A DNA stretch of 64,000 nt from Cacajao melanocephalus (lineage: Eukaryota > Chordata > Mammalia > Primates > Pitheciidae): assembly GCA_963573385.1 (NCBI GenBank), contig CAUYLG010047084.1, positions 100,466 through 164,465 of the forward strand. Reading direction: 5' to 3'. Made by a program: the position numbers and the translations under genes. Numbering within the stretch: position 1 is the first letter of the stretch; each line of letters begins with the position of its first letter. A model generated the notes under the pieces. It searched no databases. It was given only the letters and a program-made list of their open reading frames with translations, and had not been told where the DNA came from. Shown here one piece after another: positions 1-13,403 of this stretch.

Positions 1-2080
1 GTGCTCTGTGATTCATAATCTTTGTGTCTGTTTGCACCTTAATAGCTTTAAAATATAAGTTTGCCTATTTTATTTAACCTGTTTGATGTTCTTTGCCGTT
101 TCACTGTTTAAGGCCCTCAGCAAAGCAAGGATCATAGGTAAAGAAAATAGTATTATGTTCATTACTCTTATTTTTTAGAAAAAAGAACATTTGTATAAAA
201 ATTGAACTTAAGTTCTACTTCCTTTCTCCCACATAATAGATATAAAAATTAGGCTATGAAGTTTTTATGAAAGGAGTCAATTCCTTCAGATGGTCTCTCA
301 AAATATAACACCTCAAATTTATCTTAGAAGAACTGTGTAAAAGAATTGTGGCATTTTTTAGTTACCACAGCTCTGAAGTCTGAGCTTGAGGTGGGTGTGA
401 AGTCTCCTTTCTGGTTTGTAGGAAGTTGAATTAGTGTTACTCCCGAATTTTTCTCTTCCACGGTGTTTATGAATGAATTCAGAAAAAAAGGTGCCAGTTA
501 GTTTAATTTCTTCAGTCTCACTTTAGACGCATTGATGTGGAAATTTAAAACTTGTCCTAAACAACAGTGATAGTTTGCTGATACAAGAGTGCTAGAACTG
601 CTCTGCGTCCTGTTTATAGAGTGGCCCATTTCCATTTTCTTAAACCCATGGCAGCCCTTTCCATCGTGAATAATTTTTGTGTTCCGACCGTTGTTCTCTT
701 TTTGCTACTTCAGTGTGCTCTCTGACCAGCTTTCCAAAGAACTTTCCCTGCTTCTGCCTCAGTTGGCATTTGCTCTCCTTACCACATGTGTTCCCAGTTT
801 ATGAAGAGATCTACATTTCCTTTCAACCTCTCTGCGTCCTAAAGAAAAACATCTCGTGATGATACATATTACTGCTGATAACACCCTTATTTAGAAATTT
901 GTTGGCCACAATACAGATGGAAATGTTTTACTGCTGAAGAAGCTAAAATCAACTCATTTCCCATTAGCGTATAGGCAGAATACATAGATATGACTTTTAG
1001 TTCTTGAATGTCCATTGTTTGCTTCAATGAGAACAGAACTGCCATTGGTCAATAAACTGTAAAGTGAAGAGGTAAATTGTGATAGAGAATTTTCTATGCC
1101 ATGGGAAATTGAAATCACATTTATTTTGATTAGCAGCAATATGATTTATTAACTCTGTGCCAAGTTTTAAGTATATTTTTTTCACAAAGATATAATGCCA
1201 TAGTGAAACTAAATACTGTGCATAAAGGTACATGAATTATTCAAGTTTTAAAATATTATGCATGTTTGTTTAATAGATGTGGCATGGTCTTAATAAAAAT
1301 GCTATGTTATTTAAAAGTTATAGGAACATTTCTATTGACAAAAATATGCTTCATTTACAAATAATATTATCATATGTGGTTAATGATTAAATTAGATCTT
1401 TACATAGTTTTTATAAAACATCAGTCTAGGAAATATAACTTATTACTGATGCAAATGTGAACATTTTGTAGTAGTTTTGTAAAAGCACATCCTTTTCAAA
1501 TATCTACGTTAATGTACCCTTGAAACTAAATGCGAGCATATAGTCAGTTTGTCTCATGTATATGTGAAATTTTGTCTAAAATACCTAAACATTTCATCTA
1601 TATTTTTGTCTACCATGTTATAAATGTTTATAAGTACCTTCGTGTGTCTATAAAAATGTTATATTTAAATAAATGTTGAATTAAAATAAAAATTTTGATT
1701 ATTTTCAGATCCAGAAAAATGGGTTTCTTTGCATTATTTATATCTGAATGCAAGTTATTGCTGCTTTAGGAGCCAAAAAGTTTAAGTATATAGTTTGAAT
1801 AGTGCAGAGAAAAATATCCAATTTCCTCTTACATGTAAGTTTTAAGGAATAACATTGAAAATGGTAAGATCACTAGCCCTGGCTTAACAGGACTGGAGGG
1901 ATTTGAGAGAGATGACATGAGTATTTCTAGACCAGTTCCATCTCCACAACACTTAGTAAGGGCCAGTGTTAATGATTTTCTTTTGTAAACTAAAGTATTG
2001 CGAAAATGACCATTTACATTTTTTTATTCTGTATCTAAATCAGTGTTTCTATTAAACATTAGAAATCAATAAGTCAGCTT
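1..2080. other. Unique AT-rich non-coding stretch
   Basis: I see no recognisable repeat, RNA gene or coding exon here. The only open frames are short (about 60-70 codons), overlap on both strands and have no recognisable similarity. Confidence 0.5.
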
Positions 2081-2430
2081 CATTTTACCCAAGAGAAAAT
2101 TGAAGCCTAGAAAGACTAAATGACTTACATCACTTAGTGATAAATAAATGCTTACTTTAATAGTTAGTAGTTATAATATATGATAACAAAGCTCTATGAA
2201 TGATATGGTGGGAGAGAGTTCAGGCAATTAAGGTGGCCAGACAGAATTTGTAATGGCTCCCTCCCTTATAAGCGGTGGGGCTTTCAATCAGTCCCCTAAC
2301 TTTTGGTGCCCTCAGTTCCCTCAATTGTTAAACACTAATTGTTCATAACTTGCAGGGTTATGTTAAGTTATAGGTGGTGTCTGTCAAATGCCTGGCAGCC
2401 TAAAACCTAGTGCATCATCAGTATTCTGGG
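2080..2430 (+). repeat. MIR-like SINE region
   Basis: The stretch at about 2,205-2,430 follows the MIR layout. It has a CCCCTAACTTTTGGTGCCCTCAGTTCCCTC block like the 'cttaacctctctgtgcctcagtttcctc' core, followed by a GGGTTATG and CCTGGCA tail. The 2,080-2,150 part looks like a second piece in the opposite sense (AAATTGAAGCCTAGAAAG...). Both are highly diverged, so the boundaries are approximate. Confidence 0.5.
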
Positions 2431-2765
2431 AAAGGGGTTGTTATAATTCTCGTTATTGACCATTATACCACACACTCAATAGTATAATGCAATGCAAAAT
2501 ACATATTAATTGAACTTCTTAAAGAACAACGTAGAAAAACAGCTACCTACATTAACTGTATATCCCCCCTCCTTTCCAGTATTTTCTTTCCATATCAAAT
2601 ACCTTTCTATGAGAAATATTCCTAAAGTATGTTAGTTGACTGTTCTGCCTTAGCTAAGAATTCCATAGTGGACATTTTTTCCTCATTATTATAGTCTTTT
2701 TCCTAATATGTTATTATTGCAAAGTACTATAGGTATAGAATGTGCAAGTCATTTTACTGAATCTT

Positions 2766-3069
<304 letters not shown>

Positions 3070-3077
3070 TGAATCTT

Positions 3078-3944
3078 ATTTTTAGCCCTAAAATACATTC
3101 AAGAACTTGCATGTATTTTTTTCCCAAGCTTTCTTTAAGGGCGTTTGCATTCTTTCCTAAAAAATAGAATGAGAGAGGCAATTCTGACCAATTTATTATC
3201 CTGGCTAATTAAATTTTGATCAACTGAACTTCTAAAATTATATAATTAAAATGTTAACAAAGGCACAATTTTTATTAACAATTGCAGAAACCCATAATAG
3301 TTTTTTCAAGTAAACATTCATTGACATCAACACTTGTTTTTTCTTTTCTTAAAGAAAAATGATAAATTGAAAACAGTAGGAAAGAATATCTCTTCTAAAA
3401 TTCCCGGAGATTTCATTTCTCATAATTCTAAATGACAGGTGAGGAGAAGCAAGGAAATAATCTCACCCATGTTCTGAAACAGAGGTACATCAGACTTTAC
3501 CTCTGTGCCTCACATAATAACAATTGATCAATAAATGAACATGGTAATCTAGCAAAGAACGTGTTTCTTACAGAGAGGAATGCATTGTTATTAATTATGT
3601 CATTAATAACTCACACAAAACATAAGTTTACTGGAAGTGTAGTTGAAGGATGTTCTGCGTTTTACAGCTTTTGAGAAATACAGGTCTATGGACATTATCT
3701 TTTGAGCATTTGTGCCATATTATCAAGGGCATGACCTAGGTATTATTGGGAAATCTAAAACTTTCAGAATAAGTCCATCTCCATTCATACATTGGCTTGA
3801 AGGATGAAGTATTCTTATGTTTCAGGAAAAGGACTCTTTATGCCATATGGTTTGGCAGATAGGTATGTGTGGGAAAGAACGAAAGAGGCATCGATTGACA
3901 TAAGGAACTCGGTTTCACTCGATATGACAATATGTCATTCTTAT
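3078..3944. other. Unassigned AT-rich sequence
   Basis: I recognise no repeat, RNA gene or exon in this stretch. Confidence 0.4.
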
Positions 3945-4745
3945 TAAAATTTAAATTTTTTATTTTGGAACGAGTTTTAGATTTACAGAAAAATTATGAA
4001 GATGCTACAGGGAGTTCCCATATTAGTTTCCCCTGTTGTTGACATCTCACATAACTACAGTAAATTTGTCACAACCAAGGAATCAACACTGATACATTGC
4101 AGTTAACTGCACTGTACACCCTGTTCAGATTTCATAGTTTTCCTCTAATGTCCTTTTTCTCCTCCAGCAGCCTATGTAGTATAACAAATTACATTTATGT
4201 AGTCATTATATCTCCTTAGGCTCCTCTTGGCTTCAACAGTTTCTCAGACTTTTTATTTTTGATGATATTGACAGTTTTGAAGAGTACTGGTAAAGTATTT
4301 TGTAGAATATTTCTCAAGGGGGGCTTATCTACTGTTTTCACATGGTGATACTGGGGATATGGGGTTTTGGAGAAATATTATAAAGGTGATACACCCTTCA
4401 GTGAGATTATATCATATTATATTAAGTATAGTATATGCTATAAACATGACTTATTACTGATGATGCTGACTTTGAATACCTGGCCAAAGAAGTGCTTCTC
4501 AGGTTTCTGCATTGAAAAAGTTATTCCCCCCAACCTTTCTATACTCTTTGGAATTAAATCACAAAGCATGGCCCACACTCAAGGAGTGGGGAATTAAACT
4601 CCATCTCCTTGAAAGGCAAGTATCACATAAATTATTTGGAATTCTTCTGCATGAGAGATTTGTCTCTTTTCCCCAATTTATTTATCAGTTATTGATTTAT
4701 ATTAGTATGAACTCAGGAATGTTCAGTCTTTTTTCCAAGTCTTAA
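3945..4745 (+). mobile_element. Old L1M-type LINE-1 3' fragment
   Basis: The text matches the old L1M 3' region I recognise by phrases such as GGAGTTCCCATAT, CTCCTCTTGGCT, ACAGTTTCTCAGACTTT and AAGGAGTGGGGAATTA. No open frame of useful length remains. The exact subfamily (L1MC to L1ME) cannot be settled by eye. Confidence 0.6.
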
Positions 4746-5256
4746 TCAGTAGCATCCAAGAGACATATTTACATTTTTATGAAAGTCAATAAAGAAAATT
4801 TGGAACATTTTACATGGTGCAGATGAATACCATTTTATCTTGCATATGATAGTATATTTTATGGTTTCCTCAAAATGCATCTTCCTGTTAATGTCAGGCA
4901 TGTATCTCCTTAGCTTGCCATGAATAACTGTATATACCATAGACCTTCCTTGTAGGGCTAACAGTGTTGCATTGTACGTGGAGCCCCCTTAGACACTTGG
5001 CCTTTTCGTACCTCATTCCAAAGATGGTTGCATCTTACAAATGTCTTCTTCAGCAAGTAGTATGAAAATGAGATTGTAATGTCATATTTTCTTCTTTAAA
5101 GAATCGAGAAAACTCATGATACAAAGAGCTCTTCTCTGTATAACGTGAGACTTTTTTTTTTAGTAATAGCAAAAATAAAATTGTACCTCCTTAATTTTCT
5201 AAAGAAAAATGGATTTTATTTTCAACATTAAGAGGTAGTTTTAAGAAGTAGTAGAA
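4746..5256. other. Unassigned sequence
   Basis: I recognise no repeat, RNA gene or exon in this stretch. Confidence 0.4.
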
Positions 5257-5435
5257 GCCAGCCTGGGCAACATGGTGAAACCCAATCTCTACCAAAAAAG
5301 TAGCTGGGTTTGGTGGTGTGCACCTGTAATCCCAGCTATCAGGAGGCTGAGGTTGGAGATCACCTGAGCCTGGAGAGGTCGAGGCTGCAGTGATGCAGTG
5401 AGCCATGATGACAGAATGAGACCCTGTCTAAAAAA
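5257..5435 (+). mobile_element. 5'-truncated Alu, sense
   Basis: It begins inside the left monomer at GCCAGCCTGGGCAACATGG and continues through the right monomer (GAGGCTGAGG, GAGGCTGCAGTGA, GAGACCCTGTCT). The 'gggcaacatggtgaaaccc' and 'aggctgcagtga' variants suggest a J-type element. The normal A-tail is replaced by a G/A-rich tract. Confidence 0.9.
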
Positions 5436-5545
5436 GGAGATGGAGGGGGAGGGGGAGGGGGAGGGAAGAAGAACCAATAAAAGGAAACCAAAGGAGGAGG
5501 AGGAGGAGGAGGAAAGAAGAATCAATAAAAGGAAACCAGTCTTCT
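5436..5545 (+). repeat. GGA/GGGA-rich tract with a duplicated unit
   Basis: This is the purine-rich tail that follows the truncated Alu. A segment AATAAAAGGAAACCA occurs twice, near 5,477 and 5,525, separated by a (GGA)n run. This indicates a local duplication of about 50 bp within the tail. Confidence 0.8.
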
Positions 5546-7090
5546 TTTGGAGGGGAAAAGTGCTCAAGAATCTCTTAATTTTACTTCTTATTACTGAAAG
5601 TTCACTGCATGCTAAAATGTAAATTAGATGAGTGGATCTCATTCAATTTCAGTTGGGAAAGACAATCAATCAAAACAAAAAACAACTTACTTAGTCTTTG
5701 CAAAACAACTGAATATAATTCCTTGTTAAGAATTTACCAATCCCAGTTTTCAGCCTTACAAAATAAATAAATGAATAAATAAATTCCTTACAATCAAAGG
5801 TAAAGCAAAGGATAATTGCATCCAGAACAAACCATTAGTTGGCTGACTCTGAACCAGCCCTGACAGAGAGCTCGCTAGTCACTACCCAGGCCAGAAAGGG
5901 AGTCAGACAATAGACCATTTCAGAGGTCAGTTAAGGAGACAGGTTCCAACTTGGGACTGCTGCCAGGGATGTACAATCCAGTGTCTGACATCTGGGTTCT
6001 GCAGCTGCCAAATCTGCCCCTTGCGTGGCCACAGGTGTTGGCTATAATTCTAAGGCACATGGGAGAGGGAACAGGATAATGTCAATGTCATTGTGCATAT
6101 GTGTGTTTCTGTGTATGATTTTTCTTTTAATTTTTTCAAAAGGTACAGAATTTACTTTGTTTTAAAATGAGTGTATTTCTACATAATGGCAAGGAACATT
6201 TGGGAGGCTAGCAAAGAAGAAGCTTTTGTTCAAGAACAAGGGCAAAACAAAGCTGAATTTTTATACCTACAGAGTACACTAACGTGTGTGATATTGTTAA
6301 CTTAGTCATTTGAATAGGCCTTCCCAGGACAAATAAATAAATGGATGCCAAAATGCACACAGGAAGTTGGTCTGAGATGAAACCTAAATACTCATTCTCT
6401 TCCTATAGTCTTCTTCCCTCATCCTTCTTTTGGATCTTCAGGAGAATTTGTGTTTTTTCCACACATATGTTTGAGCCTGGAACAGACTGCACGCAGTCTT
6501 CTATCTCACACTATACCAGTTGTAGCCATCAATTAACACAGCTTAAAACAGGAACACTAAACTTTCCTCTTCCTTTTGCAGGAAACTTAGCTGCTGTCTG
6601 TGAAGCAAATCTGGAAGTTTCTACCTCAGGTAGCTGTTTAAGTTTCCTATCCCTAAAGATGTAGGCAACAGTAGAAGAAATAAAGATGAGTTAGAGAATG
6701 AAATGACCCTGGTCAGAACCATAAACGGATAGTAGGTTAGGAAAAAAAATACAGGTCTATAGCTCCATAAATTAACTATATATTTCTTCTATGTTTTGCC
6801 TATTCCACATCCTGAAATTAGAAATTGAACTTCAAGGAGGAGCAATGAATCCAGATATTTTATCTTCATGTTGAATCTCTTCTAAAGAGAAATGCTTGAA
6901 TCCTTGGGCCAATGTCTGTCCTGCTTTTAAAACTAATGTGACCTACAGTGTGTTTTCCCTGTGTCCTCTATATATTCCACCAGCCAAGAAGATTTCTGAC
7001 AGGTTTTACTTCGTATTTTCTATTACAAAGATCATAGGTAAATTGAATGTGCTTTTTCAAAGATTAACTGCCATTTCCTGTTTCACTTAA
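5546..7090. other. Unassigned sequence with a short AAAT microsatellite
   Basis: A short AAAT/GAAT repeat lies at about 5,761-5,785. Otherwise I recognise no repeat, RNA gene or exon. A 107-codon open frame at 6,341-6,664 shows no family resemblance and is probably chance. Confidence 0.4.
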
Positions 7091-7175
7091 GAATCTGTGC
7101 TCTGACTGGGCTTGTGCTTAGCACATGATAAATCCTCAGTCAGGATTTGTTGAAGAATGAGTGAATCAATTAAAG
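7091..7175 (+). repeat. L2/MIR 3'-tail fragment
   Basis: CTTAGCACATGATAAATCC followed by TTGTTGAAGAATGAGTGAA is a decayed form of the 'cacatagtaggcgctcaataaa...ttgaatgaatga' tail shared by L2 elements. Confidence 0.55.
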
Positions 7176-7639
7176 AAATCATTAAGTTATTTAATCATGA
7201 GATTTCCCAAAAGCAAAGGAGTAGAATTTTAAAACTTTTGTCATTTCTCCAGCCTTGGGAAGAACTATGTGCAGCTGAAAATAATGCTTAGCTTACCGGG
7301 CCTCTACCAATTGTGCCTTTTATCTGTTTTGGGTAATATCCATATTTCTCAGGTTGTGTTTTCCTCTGCCCATAATGCCTGCGTATGTCTTTGTGTTGAG
7401 TAAAGAGCTGATTCTAGACAATACAGTGTATTTTGGTGCTGTGGATGAACTCATCTGAGGTTTTATCCACCTGCCAAATTTCCCTTGGGTGTTCTTGTTT
7501 ATGGTTGTGTGTATTCCTGACCCAGATTTTATTAGTCCTATCTCACGTGTCCTTGAAAAATGTTTTCCTTTTCATATGCTTGCCTCCAAGCACATTTGGG
7601 TTTTTTAAATGATCTTGTTTTTTTAAAAAAGACATTTTT
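7176..7639. other. Unassigned sequence
   Basis: I recognise nothing in this stretch. Confidence 0.35.
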
Positions 7640-7935
7640 CCAGGAGCAGTAGTGCACCTTTGTTTTAGTACTCTCCTGTATCTCTGTCCTACGTTTCCTA
7701 CTCAGCCAGTTCTATTCCTTCCTCATATAAACATTTTAGCTCTTTCCCATCTAACTCCAACTATAAACTCTTTTCTCTTCTCTTTAATGTCAAGCTTCTT
7801 GAGAGAGTGATCTATATTTGTGTCTCCAGTTTCTTATTTTCTATTCACTGTCAGCGTCTGCAATCTGATTTTGTGGCCCTCATTAGAACCCCTCCCCTGA
7901 ACTGGTTTATACTCGGCCCACCTTTAAAACCTGCC
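7640..7935 (+). mobile_element. LINE-2 fragment, sense (part 1)
   Basis: This pyrimidine-rich text resembles the diverged L2 ORF2/3' region. It appears to continue after the Alu insertion (8,540 onward), so the two parts are probably one L2 copy. The assignment of this part alone is weak. Confidence 0.45.
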
Positions 7936-7939
7936 AAAT

Positions 7940-8229
7940 GCTTCTTTCCTTCCTTCCTTCCTTCCTTCCTTCCTTCCTTCCTTCCTTCCTTCCTTCTTTC
8001 CTTCCTTCTTTCCTTCCTTCCTTCCCTCCCTCCCTCCCTCTCTCCCTCCTTCTTTTCTTCCTTCCTTTCTTCCTTTCTTTCATCTCTCCCTCCCTTCTTT
8101 TCCTCCGTCCGTCCCTCCCTCCATCCCTCCCTCCCTCCTTCCTTCCTTCTTTCCTTCCTTCCTTCCTTCTTTCCTTCCTTCCTTCCTTCCTTCCTTCTTC
8201 CTTCTCTGTTTCTCTCTTTCTCTCTTTCT
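7940..8229 (+). repeat. (TTCC)n microsatellite, about 290 bp, in an antisense Alu tail
   Basis: The tract starts as nearly pure TTCC repeats. It then varies through TTTC, CCCT and CCGTCC interruptions and ends in TCTC/TTTC next to the antisense Alu. It sits where the T-stretch (A-tail) of that Alu should be, so it is most simply an expanded, mutated Alu tail. The open frames it creates on both strands are repeat artefacts. Confidence 0.95.
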
Positions 8230-8515
<286 letters not shown>

Positions 8516-8539
8516 TATCTCTCTTTCTTTGAGGCAGTT

Positions 8540-9930
8540 GATCACTGTTGATTAATCCTACTCTCTTGAAATTGTCTTCTACCCTTGATGTCTATCACAC
8601 CTTTTCTGGGTTTCCTTCCATCTCTGTAACCATCCCATTTTAGACCTTTGGGGACTTTTTTCCATTCTAATTGTATCAGGATTCTGTCTCTGGCCCTCTT
8701 CTCTACCTTTTCTGTCTTTTCCCTACACAATCATGTCCATGCCTTATCTGCCAATTCAATCTCCAGCCCGGAACTCTCTCAGATTCCATATCCATATACA
8801 TAATTTGCTATCAAATATCTCCCTTAACCCTTACTCTCAGCTTCTTTAAGAGATTTTGATCTGTTATAGCTGCTCTTTTTATTTGCTCCATACTCTTTTT
8901 CATCTCTCTTCCTTCTGCCCCACTTTTCTTTGAGGAATTGTGCACCACTTTATATAGTCCTGGTGGAGCTATGATACTTATGACTGTTTCTGTACCACAA
9001 GGTGATAAAAACATAACCTAGCCTAGTCCAATTATCATCCATCAACCAATACATAGATTTTTGGAGAAAGAAGCCCCTATTTAGCTGGGTTACTACTGAC
9101 AGCTGTCCTTCCCTCCATGTTTCAAAGTCTTAAGCATGTTATTTGAGGCCCTGGATTATCCATGGGAGAAATCTAAGAATCTATCCATTCTTCTTTCTTA
9201 CCTCCATACTCAATTGATGATAAACTTTTGTTAATTATACATCTTAAAGATTTGTCTATCAAATGTGTACTCCAGACCCACTGCCACTCCTACTTCAGTG
9301 CTGATCTTTATCATTTCACCCAACTGATCTCCCTACATCCAGTTAAGCCTCCCTCCCATCCATCCTCTACACTAAAGCCAGGTGAAATATCGTAAGAAAT
9401 ACAGATAAATCCCTCACGGGGTCTGTGGTGTATCTAGAAAATTGAGGCATTTTAAACCAAACAAGGACTCCCCCCCTGCCTCTCCAGCCTCCCCAAATGA
9501 TATTGCAACTCATATATTCTGTGTTCTTGCCCAATTGAGCAATGCCCTGCACTATTTAACATGTCATGCCTTCTTTAATTTTCTTATATTTCCTTTGCCT
9601 GGAATGCCCTGACCTTCCTTTCTTCACCCGGCTAAATCCTATTACAAGACTTTTTTTTCTGTATTATCTCCTCTAGGATGTCTCGCTTTATTTTCAGTGA
9701 GCTGCACTGGATGTCTTTTTCTGTTTTTGTGCTTACCTGTGCTTTCCTCTTTTAAGGTTCTTGATCCATAGTATTGTAATTGTTTGTTCCCTCTTTGTTT
9801 CATAATTGTTTGTAATTGTTTGTTCCCTCTTCATAACTGAATTGAAACCAACATATACTTCCATGCTTAACATGATGCTTGACATACAGTGTGTACTCAG
9901 TAAAAGTTTGTCCAGTATGAGTCACTACTG
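8540..9930 (+). mobile_element. LINE-2 fragment, sense (part 2, to the 3' tail)
   Basis: The order follows L2. About 9,300-9,390 matches the 'ctgatctccctgcatccag...ctctacact' block, about 9,590-9,620 matches 'ttgcctggaatgccctgacc', and 9,870-9,920 matches the 'cttgacatacagtgtgtactcagtaaa' tail. It is old and has no coding capacity. Confidence 0.7.
9776..9847 (+). repeat. Imperfect 36-bp tandem duplication
   Basis: GTAATTGTTTGTTCCCTCTT occurs at 9,776-9,795 and again at 9,812-9,831, giving a 36-bp period inside the L2 3' region. The second unit has lost a TGTTT. Confidence 0.85.
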
Positions 9931-10234
9931 ATTCAAGAAAATCTATGAGTTTATATCCCATCTGTATTAGACTATTAGATGTTGCCCTTGTGTCTGTGTT
10001 GGAAGCCTTTAGGAAATCTTTCAGATACCCGTATTAAAATATGCTACATTTCCTTAATGCCCCCAAACATATCTTATACTCTAAATAAATTAGCTTCTTA
10101 AATTTCTACCCCTTTTGTTTGGTGATCTGTTATCAACATTAATACAATAAAGACATTTTATATTTATTATAATGTTTTAGACAGTGTTAAGTCTTCAGAT
10201 TAAATTTTTGGAATGTAAGTTCCTATGAATCAAT
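9931..10234. other. Unassigned sequence
   Basis: I recognise nothing in this stretch. Confidence 0.35.
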
Positions 10235-10540
10235 GTATTATTATTATTATTTTGGAGACAGGGTCTTGCTCTGTTGCTCCCTGGCTGGAGTGAGGTGGTG
10301 CAATCATAGCTCACTGCATTCTCCAAATTCCTGGGCTCAAGTGATCCTCCTACCTCAGCCTCCCCAGTAGCTGGGACTATAGGCACATGTCACCGTGCCT
10401 GGCTAATTTTTTAATTTTTGTAGAGATAGGGGTCTCACTTTATTGCCCAGCCTGGTCATGAACTCCTGGCTTTAAGCAATCCTCCTACTTCAGCCTCCCA
10501 AAGTACTAGGATTATAGGCATTAAGCCACCATGGCCGGCT
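10235..10540 (-). mobile_element. Alu (J-type), antisense
   Basis: The plus strand starts with (TTA)n and GGAGACAGGGTCTTGCTCTG. It contains CTGGGCTCAAGTGATCC, the J-type diagnostic, and ends near AGCCACCATGGCCGGCT. Both monomers are present and strongly diverged. Confidence 0.92.
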
Positions 10541-10589
10541 GGATCTATATAACTTGGGTTTTATTTTTTGATTTACATTATCTTTTTGT

Positions 10590-10880
10590 AATTACATATT
10601 TTTTTAAACAGAGTCTCCCTCACTCTGTAGCCCAGGCTGGAGTGCAGTGGCACAATCTCAGCTCACTGCAACCTTCACTTCCAGGTTCAAGTGATCCTCC
10701 CACCTCTGCCTCTAAAGTGAGCTGCCACACCCAGCACCCAGCTACTTTTGTTTTGTAGTTTTTAGCAGAGACAGGGTTTCCCCATGTTGGCCAACCCAGT
10801 CTCAAACTCTGACAAGTGATCTGCCTACCTCAGCATCCCAAAGTGCTGGGATTACAGACATGAGCCACTGTGCCTGGCCT
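10590..10880 (-). mobile_element. Alu, antisense
   Basis: A second antisense Alu lies about 50 bp after the previous one, running from ACAGAGTCTCCCTCACTCTG to GAGCCACTGTGCCTGGCC. It has lost part of the middle of the right monomer around 10,705-10,730. Confidence 0.92.
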
Positions 10881-12559
10881 ATTTTTTGGTTTATTTTAAT
10901 ATCTACCTGGGAAGAACTTTCTTAATCCTTCTATTAAATTAACATTTTTTCATGCTAATTAAATTACATGGCTCTTTTCAAAGCATGGACTTGAGTAGAT
11001 TTAAATATATACCATAAATGGAATGTCTGGTTTTTTAATGGGCTGTAGCATTTTGTTTTTATGTAATCTAACCTTACTGAAGGATTTGGAAATGTTAACC
11101 ATTTGGGTGGTGGTCCATTTTGAAAGATAAGCTCATTTTACTTTTGAAGAAAAATAAATAATTATCTGAGGAAGGAAGACCATAATTTCGATTTTTCATG
11201 CAATAAAAACAGGTTCTAAAATATTCTTTAACTGGTCCATTTATTTGATAGCCAATTTACTGAATAAATTTAACTTTTTAATTTTTGTAATGGTTTATAA
11301 TGATTTTGTGCAATATTGGTTAACTGAACTTCTAACTAGTGTGGTTACCATATTAATTATTGCAACCTCTAAGGTTTCACATTTTCATGGGTCCTCTTTT
11401 TTCCCAAGATGCAAGTGTGGATATACAATACATCATTTTCAACAAATGGAGAATAGTAGCCAATCTCTTAAAACTTTGATTTAGTCTATAAAAAGAAAAA
11501 GAAAAACCCTGTTGTTGGTTAACAAAATTCTCATTTCTGTTACCTAAATAACAATTTCCAAATACTTTGTAACATCAAGAAGTCATACAATCTTTCATTA
11601 GAGTTTCAGCAAAAATTATCTCCAGAACTTAAAAGCAAATTTGTAATCTTTATTACCTTCCTATTTTTGATTAAAATGCTACATTAAATTAGTGTCAGGG
11701 GTCAATAGTTTCTTCTTTTTCTAATTGAAAGACTACCTGCTGAAACTCTATACCCACCTTAGGTTTTCCTGAGTAATTATAAGTGACTCTTAAGTTTCTA
11801 CACTTGGCAATATTGAAATATCAGAGAGTGATTGTAGGAATTAAACCCTCTTTAAGCAAATCAGTTGTCTTCTGGGTGGAGGTTATTTCCATTCAGTCTT
11901 ATTTCCATTGGGGCTTTCCTAGTATATGAAGAGATACACTTGAGGCATGATTTCTTTATGTGGATTGTGATAAGGACCTCATTTCCCAGTGTAATCTCTA
12001 ACCACCCTAGGGGAAGAGACCACTGGGCTTGCTGCTTTTGTTGCGTTGAAGTACAGCAGATATGATATCCTTCAGTCTGGGTGTGCTTTGTTATGCTTGT
12101 TAAGTACAGAGTGCCAGAAATGTACCCTGAGCTTGACAAAACATAATACACAAAAGACGAGTTCTCTATCCTTAGTGCTTTTCATTCTAGAGTCTAAAAT
12201 TACAGGTAGCAGTAACAGTATCAGGTTGACCACCAAAGACAGATTTGATCATCATGAAATGCCAAGCAAGTGAGCCAGCTTAAATGAAAGTCAGGGAAGG
12301 AGGTGACTCAGAGGCCAAGCAATGGTTATTCAGAGCACCCAGAGAAAATTTGTTGGGGCTAGTTTATTATTTTTTTAATTACCTTGCTTAGAGTGTGTGA
12401 TTTGTAATGCAACAAGATATGAAGAGAATTGACAAATGGACAGGGGTGGTGGTGATAGAGCAGAATGCAAAGCTACAGCACCTAGACATGAAGCCATATT
12501 CTCTTGTGACTAGCCTGGAAATAATGAACTATTGAGTACATGGCCCCTTTTTGGCCCCA
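10881..12559. other. Unassigned AT-rich sequence
   Basis: I recognise no repeat, RNA gene or exon. The open frames of 60-96 codons at 11,245-12,273 overlap on both strands and resemble nothing. Confidence 0.4.
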
Positions 12560-12966
12560 TTCTCACTACTGAACCTTATTTATTTACCATGGGGCCCAGT
12601 CAAGCCAACCTCTTTTCTGCCTGCTCTCCTTTCCTCCTTTCTGGTGCCATATCACTGCTCTGTTGATGGTATTTCTCCCTCTTTTGATCTTGTATCCTGC
12701 CTGTGCACGTACTAACGCTCAGGGCAGCTCTGTTTCCAGCCCCCTCGTGAATGTGTTCTCCAGGAATGTCTGACACATGTCACCTCAGAGCCCCTCTGAC
12801 TCTGGCATCCAGATTTTCCCACTGTTTCTTCCACTTGTTTTCTCACAATATTGTATGATAAATCTTAACTCTCAGGTACATTGTAAGATATGTAAAGGCA
12901 AGCTGATTATTATTTTATATAATAAAACACATTGCACACAGTAGGTGCTCAATGAATACCTGACTT
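12560..12966 (+). mobile_element. LINE-2 3' fragment, sense
   Basis: This pyrimidine-rich L2 3' text ends in CACATTGCACACAGTAGG and TGCTCAATGAATACC, the characteristic L2 terminus. Confidence 0.65.
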
Positions 12967-13388
12967 CCAAACATTATTGGGGTTGTTGCATCTCAAATGA
13001 TTGACCATCTACATTAGTGTCAAAGGTCTTCAATGCCTAAGTGAAATATGTAATCATCACTGTCACTGGAGGGTGATTACCTTCCTTCCTCCCCCGCTCT
13101 TTCCCACTCCCTGTTTAAGTGTGTTCTTTAGTATATGCTCCTTCCTGCACAGCAGATCTCTCCCAGAGATGCGCCTCCTGCCAGCTAAAAAATTGGCCTG
13201 CTGTGCTCTTCTGCCGTGAACAGAGGTACTCTCGGTATTCTTTTCCTCTCCTTGTTACTTGGAGGTGGAAGTTTGCTTTTCTCACTTCAAAAATGGTCCT
13301 CTTCCAGGAACCAGTCATGACAATGAGTATAAGCAGCTATTGTTTTCTACCCTTGTGATTGAAACATTAGGTGCAAAGGCCAACAATA
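12967..13388. other. Unassigned sequence
   Basis: I recognise nothing in this stretch. Short open frames occur on both strands at 13,001-13,358 without similarity. Confidence 0.35.
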
Positions 13389-13403
13389 TTTATAAATGAA
13401 TTT

